DNA from: Pachypanchax playfairii
Lineage: Eukaryota > Chordata > Actinopteri > Cyprinodontiformes > Aplocheilidae
DNA length: 64,000 nt
Assembly: GCA_006937955.1 (NCBI GenBank)
Contig: SSNP01000139.1
Coordinates: forward strand, 1,229,742 to 1,293,741
Direction: 5' to 3'
Under the pieces are notes generated by a model. The model ran no database searches. It saw only the letters and a list, made by a program, of their open reading frames with translations, and was not told the origin of the DNA. Made by a program: the position numbers and the translations under genes. Every line of letters begins with the position of its first letter. Position 1 is the stretch's first letter. Positions 50,201 to 55,557 of the stretch are shown here, piece after piece.

Positions 50201-53040
50201 ATCGTATTCCTATTTGTCCAGCTTTAATTAAACAGACCTCAGTTTTGATACTGTCGTGCGTGCATGTGCGTGTGTGCGTGTGTGTGCATGTGTGTGTGTG
50301 TGACTGTGCTCTCTGCTGGTTTTAAGTACTTAACAAAGTGACCTGCTGAGGTATTGACCTGCTAATCATGGAGCTTCAACAAGGAACAGGCAGGTCTTTA
50401 GCAATATGAAAAGCACAGCCAGAGGCCATGAACCCCCCACCCCCCCTCTCTGAGTATGAATGTGTGTGGAACCCTTTTCACACATCTAACTGCTGTAACA
50501 TCAAACATGAGGTCTGGAGTTAACATGTATATTCATTCATCCAGGCTGTTTGTTTGAATAGTTCAACTAATCAGTAGATTTGCGTCTAATGGAAGTCGAT
50601 CAACAACGTGTTCAAGGCGATGCACTGTGAAGAGATAAACTGATTCTTTTTTAAGCTTTAGGGCAGCATGTTCATCTCTTTATCTGATTTATACATTTTT
50701 ACAAGTGATGCAGCTCACGCAGAATATCACAACGACTCAGTTTACAGCAACAAAAAGCTACAAGTGGCTTCAAAATGATCAAACTGACCCTGATATGTGG
50801 CAGAGCTTAAATAATCAGACACGCCCTTCAACCTACAAAGGCTGCTGACATCTAGCACTTTAGTTCTTCCAAAAACTTTTTTCAATTCTCTCTAAAATCC
50901 CATGAGCCCCGGCTGAGTTTCATCACTCATCACATAAATAAGCACTGATGTCATTTGCATTCGTTTTGACAGTCAGCAGTGAGGCAGCCATGATTTTTTA
51001 CACAGTTCTGTTGGGATTAGGTTTCTCTTCTGCTGTGTGCTTTCAGTGGTGCCTCTACAGAACGTGACTGGAATGGGGAGATTTTACTTCCTTGAGTTAA
51101 TGAAGGAAAGGTTGTGCTGTTTTGATGACAGCTGTGGAGCTGTATCTTCAGATCAGCCAACAGGTCTGACAGATCACCAGGAGCCTGAGAACTCTTGGGT
51201 AGGAGCTGCTCTAATGTCAGTTACCATCTCTCTGGATTTAGTGGTGTTAATGGTCAGATTATGTTTATGTTTAATGTCAGAATAACGTTCCTCAGAAGCA
51301 TGATCTCTAAAACTGGCATGAAACTTTCCTCCCTTAATGTATTAAAACATCAACATAACTAGTTTAAGACAAAGAAATACATTTATTTAATGATTCAATA
51401 CAACTGATGTATATTTGAATCAGCTGTATCAAATGAGCCCTCTGAAAGAAGGAGGCAATTCATTTTGATTAAAGATTTAATCTGAGATGGGATGATTTTA
51501 GTTATCTCCTTTTGAACATCCTCTTCCTGGTACCTGATACTGCTTATAAACTGTGTTAGTGGGTCTTTAATGCAATCTTTCAGTTTCTGGGCATTTTTTG
51601 ACAATTTCATGTAAACTTGTTAAATTCTACATCTTTTGGTCTAAAAACATCTTAGTGTTGCCCTCTTAGGGTTGAAAGGGGGCTATAGCATTTGAAATTT
51701 GTGATTGTCTGAAAGTGGTTAATGCCTACGTCAGCGCTCATGTCAATGTCACTGGTAACATCTCTAAGACACGCCTCCTGGGGTATAAAACCCTCTCTCA
51801 GACAGACACACTCGCCCCCGCCCGCCTGTTGTCTTCAGCATCTCACCAAAGAGCTGCACACAGGGATTTAGAGCAACTGGCTGAAAACTGCGACAAAGAG
51901 AATAACTAATATCAATAAAAGAATAATGAAATACAGTTTTACTGCAGTGGTTGTGATTGTGTAGATATGATTTGTACACATTATTTTCTCATCATGCTCG
52001 GGTAAGGAACCTCTCTGCAACACGGTAGAGTCACACTGGAGCTAATCTAAAAGTAGCTTTAGCACTCTGGCTAAAAACACTGTACCACTAAGAGAAGAGA
52101 CTCATTCTATGCTGCTAAGCCGCTGCAGGGTGAACTATCAGCTCGAAACGATACGGATCACAGCTGTTTGGCTCCATAGAAGCACCTTCATCCATTTTCA
52201 TGTCTCTCTATCCCTCTCTGTCCCGCTGGCTGTGTGCGTAGCACGACATGTCAATCACAGCCCTGCCCGCCACCCCACTGCATGTACGCTGGTGTCTAGA
52301 CACGCCTCTTTTCAAACGCATTTTTCAAAATTCAGCAAGTGCAAGGACGTCTTCTGAACGGGGGTTAAGTCGCTCTTTAAAAGGATCTTACCCTTTTAGA
52401 AATAGATCATTTTTGGTCAGATGGAATATACTGAAATATATTAGTAATCACGTACCCAACTAAAGGCTCTTATCTCCCAGTGGAACACTGAAATTAGGCT
52501 CCAGTCTTTAAAACGAACTGGTCTCCCCATGTACAGACCTCGAAAAACTGGGCTGTTCTCAAAGGGGTAAAATCAACATCACAACAACGCAGGATCATGC
52601 TTGTCATAAGAACATTGATTCTCACAACTCATCCATGTAGTTTCATTGCTGAAAATCTACAAATGAAACTTTGAAAATAGGACTTGATATGAAAAAGACT
52701 ACAACAGACCCTGACCCATGGAATATCTCCAACCGGCACCCGACAAAACATTACAAATCATCAGAAATGTAGTCAGAAAACACTGCTGTTTCAACCTGCG
52801 CACACACACAAAGACACACACACCCTGCTTACTTGGTTCTGATCCACCAGCTCAGACACCCATTCACATTTCACTCTGCAGCTACTGTCATTAAATGTAA
52901 AAAGGCTTGCAAATGTTGATAAATGATGGTTAACGAAAACATAACTGGATGTATAAGACAAATATGGTGAAGTGTTGACAGACTTCATTGTGATTCCAGA
53001 TACTTACATATAATGGAGCTTGCTGTGGATTGAGTTTCAT
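1488..53040 (-). CDS. akap13: akap13, 5' half (12 coding exons; 3' part outside window)
   Basis: Spliced minus-strand gene for A-kinase anchoring protein 13, a cytoplasmic scaffold that in mammals tethers PKA and other kinases and activates RhoA through a C-terminal DH-PH module. Exons (high to low): 53008-53040, 47107-47260, 41562-41725, 41082-41253, 36142-36328, 34926-35121, 32703-34674, 31345-31430, 12750-12804, 6215-6360, 3227-3582, 1488-1535. All introns are GT-AG and all phases agree (0,1,0,1,2,0,1,0,1,0,2,2), giving 1,189 codons plus 2 nt. Identification rests on the start MKLNPQQAPLY, the HDCCE and FVQD..FDMAQFL region, an ankyrin-like stretch (about residues 175-236), SSTDDTAS, and RSLSPLRRHSWGPGKN, all matching AKAP13 as I remember it. 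The DH, PH and C1 exons are absent, so the gene runs off the low end of the window. Small exons I did not recognise may exist, especially in the 18.5-kb intron. Confidence 0.93.
1536..3226 (-). other. akap13 intron
   Basis: 1.7 kb with GT-AG ends; nothing recognisable inside. Confidence 0.8.
3227..3582 (-). CDS. akap13: akap13 coding exon with RRHSWGPG site, residues 1056-1173
   Basis: Acceptor CATGTCTGCAG, then NDEPVTGGDSASEVS, CSSTDDTAS, ...DRVTEVPRRSCLFQNSIRSL and SPLRRHSWGPGKN...AEMNQR, with donor GTGAGA in phase 2. This is the best-conserved stretch in the window. STDDTAS, ITEVP-like, SIRSLSP and RRHSWGPGKN are AKAP13 signatures. In mammalian AKAP-Lbc the serine in RRHSWGPG is the PKA site that recruits 14-3-3 and restrains the GEF activity; here it is about residue 1157. 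An insertion of Pro/Ser/Gly-rich sequence sits between STDDTAS and TEVP. Confidence 0.95.
3583..6214 (-). other. akap13 intron
   Basis: 2.6 kb, AT-rich, no recognised repeat. Small open frames near 5.0-5.3 and 5.5-5.8 kb have no features of real exons. Confidence 0.8.
6215..6360 (-). CDS. akap13: akap13 coding exon, residues 1007-1055
   Basis: Acceptor TGTGTCTTTCAG, phase-1 entry, then a Ser-rich stretch and HRDSGSDIESFLSTEPGFDS followed by IFRK. The RDSGSD...DSI pattern matches the AKAP13 segment RESGSD...MDSI. The donor is GTCTGT, a weak match after the invariant GT, but it leaves phase 0 exactly as the next exon needs. Confidence 0.88.
10588..11775 (+). mobile_element. Tc1/mariner-like DNA transposon, 1,188 bp, TA-flanked
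   Basis: Perfect 29-bp terminal inverted repeats beginning CACTCACCGGCCACTTTATT lie at 10588-10616 and 11747-11775. They are flanked on both sides by the TA target duplication (10586-10587, 11776-11777). The element sits in an akap13 intron and is opposite in strand to the gene. It holds one transposase frame ending 3 bp before the right repeat. Confidence 0.96.
10736..11743 (+). CDS. Tc1-like transposase, uninterrupted but with a deletion in the catalytic core
   Basis: A 335-residue frame with an N-terminal paired-type helix-turn-helix region (LSDFERGMVVG...GFSRATISRVYREW) and a DDE catalytic domain. The first Asp is in WSDESR and the second in QQDNAPCH. The third acidic residue (Glu in KEHLWDVVERE) is present, but the stretch 'WP.QSPDLNPI' that normally precedes it is missing. 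The two last acidic residues are therefore 25 residues apart instead of the 34-36 usual in these families. Adding 11 residues would give 36, as in the DD36E group. The frame is open, yet the enzyme is very likely inactive. Confidence 0.9.
   Translation: MGKKGDLSDFERGMVVGARMAGLSISETADLLGFSRATISRVYREWSEKEKISSERQFCGRKCLVDARGQRRMARLVRADRKATVTQITTRYNQGRQKSISERTVRRTLRQMGYSSRRPRRVPLLSAKNRKLRLQFAQAHRNWTIEDWKNVAWSDESRFLLRHSDGRVRIWRQQHESMDPSCLVSTVQAGGGGVMVWGIFSWHSLGPLVPIEHRYNATAYLSIVADHVHPFMTTMYPTSDGYFQQDNAPCHKAGIISDWFLEHDNEFTVLKEHLWDVVEREIHIMDVQPTNLRQLCDAIMSIWTKLSEECFQHLVESMPRRIEAVLKAKGGPTRY
12750..12804 (-). CDS. akap13: akap13 coding exon, residues 989-1006
   Basis: A 55-nt exon between acceptor TTTCTCTGTAG and donor GTAAGA, phase 0 to phase 1, encoding IHRDGEASFHQPCNTQHS. 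It is too small for ORF finding. Support comes from strong splice sites and phases that fit both neighbours. It lies 18.5 kb from the preceding exon, although about 3.4 kb of that distance is probably an assembly artefact. Confidence 0.78.
14816..14860. repeat. (CA)n microsatellite
   Basis: Imperfect CA repeat with three CG interruptions, inside the giant intron. Confidence 0.95.
15619..15681. repeat. (TG)n microsatellite
   Basis: Pure dinucleotide tract of about 31 units. Its shorter counterpart (19058-19105) is where copy 2 of the duplicated block begins. Confidence 0.98.
15634..19047. repeat. 3.4-kb duplicated block, copy 1 (ends at gap)
   Basis: Every landmark in this block recurs exactly 3,424 bases later (for example 16107 to 19531, 16590 to 20014, 17870 to 21294), with no indel noticed and no mismatch seen where I compared. 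The block begins inside a (TG)n tract and ends abruptly at the N run. It is intronic; apart from the candidate first exon I see no gene in it. Confidence 0.95.
18965..19039 (-). CDS. second copy of the candidate alternative first exon, at a contig edge
   Basis: Identical to 22389-22463 and lying in the other copy of the 3.4-kb duplicated block. Eight bases above the ATG the sequence ends at the N gap, so no promoter or 5'UTR is attached. It is probably the same exon represented twice by the assembly. Confidence 0.35.
19048..19057. other. assembly gap of 10 N
   Basis: Ten N, the only undetermined bases in the window. The round size suggests a placeholder and not a measured gap. Confidence 0.99.
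19058..22471. repeat. 3.4-kb duplicated block, copy 2 (starts at gap)
   Basis: Same content as 15634-19047. It starts in the (TG)n tract directly after the N run and continues without a break into unique sequence beyond 22471. The arrangement is that of two contigs overlapping by 3.4 kb that were placed end to end instead of merged. Confidence 0.95.
22389..22463 (-). CDS. candidate alternative first exon of akap13 (copy next to real upstream sequence)
   Basis: On the minus strand an ATG in good context (CGGAAAATG) opens 25 codons beginning MYERYKRRYSFC and ending AVDVVLIK. It closes exactly on a good donor (AAG|GTAGGC) in phase 0. An in-frame TAA lies 22 codons upstream with no other Met between, so the ATG would be the natural start. 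Phase 0 joins directly to the akap13 exon at 12750-12804 (IHRDGE...). Use of internal promoters giving shorter isoforms is known for AKAP13; that this exon is one of them is inference. I recognise no family in these 25 residues. Alternative: a chance frame. Confidence 0.45.
23005..23203 (+). mobile_element. decayed 3' part of the same SINE type
   Basis: TGTATGTTCTCCATG..., then TGTGATGGACTGGTGACCTG followed by TCC and GCCACCTGCCT, match the body and tail of the SINE at 44.3 kb with many changes. The tRNA-like head is missing. It runs straight into a (GGAT)n tract. Confidence 0.75.
23204..23306. repeat. (GGAT)n microsatellite, about 25 units
   Basis: Uninterrupted tetranucleotide repeat directly at the SINE tail, whose family ends in short ATGG-type repeats. 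The open frame MDGWMDGW... across it is a by-product. Confidence 0.97.
24210..24700 (+). mobile_element. L2/CR1-type LINE fragment (reverse transcriptase C-terminal part)
   Basis: Conceptual translation in shifting frames gives VKSLGVILDSTLSYTAHM, then FDHTQF-like and SPVLLLNSKHSLVTS-like stretches, and ends FKALHAL-like / LRSSSSI. These are remnants of the conserved 'LGV.LDS.L.F' and following region of fish L2-like reverse transcriptases. Several frameshifts show it is dead. Confidence 0.65.
24995..26758 (+). mobile_element. possible decayed LTR of a retrotransposon carrying a minisatellite
   Basis: Begins TGTCACGTCATGTTCTGC, has a TATAAG box near 25097, an AATAAA signal near 26685 and ends ...CACATTACA. 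This is the usual order for a long terminal repeat of a fish Ty3/gypsy-like element. No second LTR, no coding region and no clear 5-bp target duplication were found, so this stays a suggestion. Confidence 0.35.
25205..26345. repeat. GC-rich minisatellite, about 31 units of 35-37 bp
   Basis: Two unit types mix: a 37-bp type with CTTCTCGGCCCAGTCCACCA and a 35- or 37-bp type with CTGCCCCATCGACCATGGCT. They appear in irregular order. Since units are not multiples of three, all frames on both strands stay open for long runs; these open frames are not evidence of protein. Confidence 0.95.
29479..30675. mobile_element. PIF/Harbinger-like non-autonomous element, 1,197 bp
   Basis: Ends are exact 16-bp inverted repeats GGGCCTGATTTATCAA, flanked by a 3-bp direct repeat ACA (29476-29478, 30676-30678). 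A second, subterminal inverted pair follows (GGGTGATCTACTAA near 29566, and its complement with one change near 30590), and both ends are rich in GCGCAAA-type short repeats. A 3-bp target duplication and this terminus suit PIF/Harbinger. No transposase or Myb-like frame is visible inside; the open frames there look fortuitous. Confidence 0.72.
31345..31430 (-). CDS. akap13: akap13 coding exon, residues 960-988
   Basis: Acceptor CATGTCTCCAG, phase-1 entry, 86 nt encoding VDVLDSEDTVGKSGEEELSP then AVGPDLST, with donor GTATGA in phase 0. The exon is not strongly conserved by eye. It is supported by splice sites, by phase continuity with the giant exon and the next exon, and by the same acidic composition. 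Confidence 0.82.
31431..32702 (-). other. akap13 intron
   Basis: 1.3 kb; only the (TG)n tract is notable. Confidence 0.8.
32069..32141. repeat. (TG)n microsatellite
   Basis: Pure tract of about 36 units between the giant exon and the exon at 31345. Confidence 0.98.
32703..34674 (-). CDS. akap13: akap13 giant internal exon, residues 303-959
   Basis: A single 1,972-nt exon (657 codons plus 1 nt) with acceptor CTCTCCACTGTAG and donor GTGGGT. It enters in phase 0 and leaves in phase 1. The product is low-complexity, rich in Glu, Ser, Asp and Gly, and predicted disordered. Recognisable pieces include a basic KMLTKRKTEHESG segment followed by LSSDDEGSFRSFGSSSTEIF near the middle. It corresponds by position to the very large AKAP13 exon that in mammals also carries the PKA RII-binding helix; I see no clear amphipathic helix of that kind here. 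The long plus-strand frame at 33758-34591 is its antisense shadow. Confidence 0.93.
34926..35121 (-). CDS. akap13: akap13 coding exon, residues 237-302
   Basis: Acceptor TTTTCACTGCAG, phase-2 entry, then AETDAETDTATENLHPVFGD, RVFCHLPTLNTHTLTVRVHP and ...SVEYLLHLISHLHTK, with donor GTGAGC in phase 0. It sits just downstream of the ankyrin exon and 251 bp before the giant exon, which matches the gene order in mammals. The pattern HTLTV and the C-terminal helix are the only conserved-looking parts. Confidence 0.88.
35122..36141 (-). other. akap13 intron
   Basis: 1.0 kb; nothing recognisable. Confidence 0.8.
36142..36328 (-). CDS. akap13: akap13 coding exon, ankyrin-like repeats, residues 175-236
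   Basis: Acceptor TGTGTCTGCAG, phase-1 entry, donor GTAAGT in phase 2. It encodes DPSPQETLLHFSARRGLSRV...FLLRQPGAREALHLANKEGQTP...GHRHLHRILT. The two 'TLLHFSARRG / NKEGQTPSAIAASRG' units are typical ankyrin-repeat consensus and align with the ankyrin-like region of AKAP13. A longer open frame over the same bases (up to 36520) is a different reading frame and not the protein. Confidence 0.92.
36329..41081 (-). other. akap13 intron
   Basis: 4.75 kb with the long (TG)n tract at 38.2 kb; no transposon recognised. Confidence 0.8.
38158..38244. repeat. (TG)n microsatellite
   Basis: Pure tract of about 43 units, the longest in the window. Confidence 0.98.
41082..41253 (-). CDS. akap13: akap13 coding exon, residues 118-174
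   Basis: Acceptor CTTCCACACAG, then VSAAGRTDGLDGALILDECQ and a helical segment ESLAQALHHLALPPGWSILG. It leaves in phase 1 at donor GTAAAA. The segment ending L.LP..W..LG matches the AKAP13 linker before the ankyrin-like part. The intron to the previous exon is only 308 bp. Confidence 0.9.
41254..41561 (-). other. akap13 short intron
   Basis: 308 bp with GT-AG ends between the exons for residues 63-117 and 118-174; nothing else in it. Confidence 0.85.
41562..41725 (-). CDS. akap13: akap13 coding exon, residues 63-117
   Basis: Acceptor CTTTTAG, phase-1 entry (the split codon makes Ala), then HDCCEVVLVTLCSA. It ends RFSFVQDLAFDMAQFL at donor GTGAGA in phase 0. HDCCE and FVQD...D.AQFL are the recognisable AKAP13 signatures. 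The middle (about ten residues around SEAPEDPQS) is an insertion or divergent loop compared with the mammalian form I recall. Confidence 0.92.
42480..43080 (+). mobile_element. degenerate Tc1-like transposase remnant
   Basis: Broken frames contain LFTDETKVEVLG-like, RQDNDPKHTQ and DLNPSEHLWKELK-like pieces in the order of a Tc1 catalytic domain, with stops and shifts between. No terminal repeats found. Old and dead. Confidence 0.75.
44276..44605 (+). mobile_element. tRNA-derived SINE with L2-like tail
   Basis: Head GGCTGCACGGTGGTGCAGTT with an A-box-like TGGTGCAGTTGG and a B-box-like GGTTTGAAACCC about 40 bp later. The conserved body holds GTTTGCATGTTCTCCCCGTG, and the tail TGTGATGGACTGGTGACCTG. 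These belong to a widespread fish tRNA-SINE whose 3' end is shared with an L2-type LINE. No precise target duplication found. Confidence 0.85.
46110..46143. repeat. (TG)n followed by a 12-base G run
   Basis: Ten or so TG units run directly into a homopolymer of G. A second G run of 13 bases is at 58914-58926. Confidence 0.95.
46140..46440. repeat. dispersed fish repeat with TTAGGG-like core
   Basis: Contains AGGGTTAGGGGTTAGG and GGTTAAGGTTAGG in one part and CAATGGAAGTCAATGGACGG then TCCCCATAAGGATAACAAAA in another, leading into (TG)n. I recall this arrangement as a common dispersed repeat of fish genomes; class uncertain. Confidence 0.5.
47107..47260 (-). CDS. akap13: akap13 coding exon, residues 12-62
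   Basis: Acceptor TTACAG, then GHCVVTVQLSDEELAADDQG..., then donor GTGAGC in phase 1. It encodes the conserved N-terminal domain of the AKAP13/ARHGEF28 family, with FLLFAGSTQRH matching the family's 'F.G ST.RH' pattern. It is separated from the start exon by 5.7 kb and from the next exon by 5.4 kb of noncoding DNA. Confidence 0.92.
47960..48110 (+). mobile_element. 3' terminal fragment of the same LINE type
   Basis: AAGAACATCATGGAAAACCC and following bases translate to NIMENPHHPLHKTLTKQSVF, matching the last block of the element at 63.3 kb, and end with the same tail (GAACTGAGTTGAGCTGATTT). Only the 3' end is present, as with 5'-truncated retrotransposition. Confidence 0.7.
48360..48420 (+). 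repeat. short dispersed repeat fragment
   Basis: GAGCTGCTTGGCGGAGGTCT followed by GTGCTCTCCGAGTGCTTT is a fragment I associate with a high-copy fish mobile element; the class is not known to me. Confidence 0.35.
51727..51790 (+). promoter_or_regulatory. possible core promoter: CRE-like half site and TATA box
   Basis: TACGTCAG at 51727-51734 and TATAAAA at 51784-51790 set in GGGGTATAAAACCC, followed by a CT- and C-rich stretch where a start near 51814 would fall. It lies in the first coding intron of akap13 on the opposite strand. The downstream 64-codon frame resembles nothing I know, and an AATAAA-type signal is near 51917, so a short transposon-derived unit is equally possible. Confidence 0.3.
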
Positions 53041-53051
53041 GTCCCTGGACA
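53008..53051 (-). CDS. akap13: akap13 start exon (11 nt 5'UTR + 11 codons)
   Basis: The exon follows a strong pyrimidine-rich acceptor (TTCTTTTCTTTTCAG) and carries 11 nt of 5'UTR, then ATG at 53040-53038 and the codons MKLNPQQAPLY. It ends at a consensus donor GTAAGT in phase 0. This N-terminus is the one I know for AKAP13, which fixes the start codon. Because a splice acceptor precedes the ATG, at least one noncoding 5' exon lies further upstream, possibly outside the window. The exon is too short to appear as a useful open frame, so ORF-based annotation will miss it. Confidence 0.92.
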
Positions 53052-53967
53052 CTGAAAAGAAAAGAACAAATTATAGGTTAGTGTTTGTGGTATGCATCTT
53101 ATTGTTCTGTCTATGTTCCCCTGTAAAACAACGAAACCTCAAAAAGTAGACTGAAAAACACATTCTCTTTTTTAAGCAGTGAAACTTACAGGAATCAAGG
53201 TGCTGTTCACGTGGGATCAGTGGGATTAAAAGGAGATTTTCTCACAGCTTGTTGTTTCAACACAAACACTCATGCTGGTGTAATAAGTGTGCAGTGCTTT
53301 CATACAATGCAGCGTTACTTCTCCCCTCTTTGAGCTCATTGAAAAGTGTTTGACTCATGAGGTTAATTGCATCTCTACAGTGTCTTATTTGCCAATGAAA
53401 AAACAAGAAGTGGTATCAACTCTGAGTTCTGGCAAAAATCTCATGACACAAACAAACAAAAACACCATGAACACAAAAACAACTGCAGCAAATGGGTGAA
53501 AATCTGATCAAATCTGAATCAGACAACAGCGACAGCTGCAGGTTTTAGTTTCATCTGGATCAAATCGTGTTAAACAAGTTGGTTCTGCAGCTAAATACTC
53601 TGCTGGTAAAACAACAGAGAGGAAAATCTTTGTATTCAGCTGATAATCTGCTCTGTACCATCATGCTGATCCAACAACTAACTCACCAAATGTTATGGTG
53701 TTGTACACTTTGTTAATATGACAGCTGCAGTTGTCTCGTGTTCAAAGGGTGGGTTTCTGCCACAAGGTCGGATGTGCAACTCTTTGTCAGAAGATTTGGG
53801 ACAATTAAAAAAAATAGCTGGCAATGTGCCAAAAAAATATTAGGTCCCAGGAGAGATTGAGAGTTGAAGTTATTCATTTTAAATTATTTCGTGATTCATT
53901 CTAGAGGGTTCTAGCTGTGGACAGGAACGATCTCCTGTGGAGGGTTCTACCTCTAACTCTGCTCTAA

Positions 53968-54544
53968 TGCCCCTTTTCCACCGACAGAACACGGTGCGGC
54001 TTGGTTCACTTTAGCCCCCAGCCGACGCTTTTACACCGCCTTTCTCGGGTCTTAATCGCGTCATTCCGCGCCAACCTACTGATTGGTCCAGCAAACTGCT
54101 ACCAGTGACACGACTACCTACGTAGTGGTAGCCCCTGATTGGCCCGGCTGTGTGTGGTGTCCACGTGGTGTGATATAGAAGCGCTCCCGCAAAAGGCTTT
54201 AAAAAAAACTCCCAGCAACCATACAAATTTTTTATTTTAAAATACAATTGACTTTGGACAATGGCGACTTCCTCCACAAGAACTAAAAATCAAACCAACC
54301 AAAATGAACCACAGACAGAGTGCAAAGTACAAAAACACACGTATATTCGCCATTGTTGTTGTTGTTTCACGCGCTGTGACGTCGCGGACAAAGACTTTTG
54401 TGCGCCACTTTTCATAGCCAGATGGGCACGCCCATATCCCCACTTACGTCCGCTTTATGTTTCCACCGCCTCAAGCGAGTTGATCCGCGCTATACTGTAC
54501 CGCTCTCAAGCACGCCGTGCCGATTTGTCGGTGGAAAAGGGGCA
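53968..54544. mobile_element. MITE, 577 bp, TAA-flanked (Harbinger-type)
   Basis: Termini TGCCCCTTTTCCACCGACA at the left and its complement at the right, flanked by direct TAA repeats (53965-53967 and 54545-54547). The TAA duplication is typical of PIF/Harbinger. The interior is GC-richer than its surroundings and has no transposase. It lies about 0.9 kb upstream of the akap13 start exon. Confidence 0.78.
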
Positions 54545-55557
54545 TAACTGAACCTTCTTCTGCAATCTGTAAATGATCCCCCTTCTTTTCACTCATTACA
54601 GGCTGTTTTGCATCATTCTGTGTTGGTCTCTCTCGCCACCATGAATGAAATAATTCTGCAGATTTCCCATAAATTTCTAAAGCAGCCTTTGCACTCATGC
54701 AGCCTCAGACATGAAAATTGCACTTGTTCAGTAAATCCTTCAAGTTCTGATGCTGAAAAGACAAAATAACCATTTTTATTTGATAGAAGACTCATGGATG
54801 TAATTAAAAGTGAGCAGTTATTATCTCTCAGTTATTATCTGTGTAACTCCACAAACAGTCAGCAGGCAGCGCTTCATCAGTGAACTGCAGAAGTCAGACA
54901 TTCCAGTTTAGACCAGGTTCTATTGGGATATGACCCAGGACAAAACAAAAGACTAGCACAGACTTCTGCACCTTAGTGAAGATAAAATAGCAAGTTAGTG
55001 TGAGAAGTATACTGAGATTATCCACTTAATAATACTTCCAGTTACTGTTTACCTTACTATACTGTACTACTAATACCAATGCAGACAAAACAACATACTC
55101 AGTGTAATGCGACACAACAAATCATTCAACAGACGGTCCTGTTGTTCCCCGTTCTGTAAGATTATACAATCACACTGATGTAATGTCCTTTATATTCAGC
55201 TTCCTTGCAAGTAAATACAGAAGAAAACAAAGAGGCTCAACTTTTACGCATTTCGTCACAGCAGATCTTTTAATAGTATGTGTGCTAATGTTTAACTCTA
55301 GTAAGTAAGAAGCAATTGAGTCTATACGGATGTACAGACATTGAATCAGAAAGCTAAAATCAATGATCTAACACTGAGAGACTAAAACATCAATATAAAT
55401 AAAGGTTAAATAAACATGGTGAGTGGCAGTAATACTGCGCTTTGTTATAGTATAATGCTAATGTACATTACCTATATAATCATACAAGAGGCATGAATAT
55501 AAACATGTGCTGTATCTTAAATAAATGACTGTAAACTTGCTGATCTAAGGAAACATA

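Larger units (their letters stand above)
47261..53007 (-). other. akap13 first coding intron
   Basis: 5.7 kb between the start exon and exon for residues 12-62. Contains a LINE tail, short (TG)n tracts at about 50.15 and 50.26 kb, and a promoter-like site at 51.7 kb. The rest is unremarkable. Confidence 0.8.
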
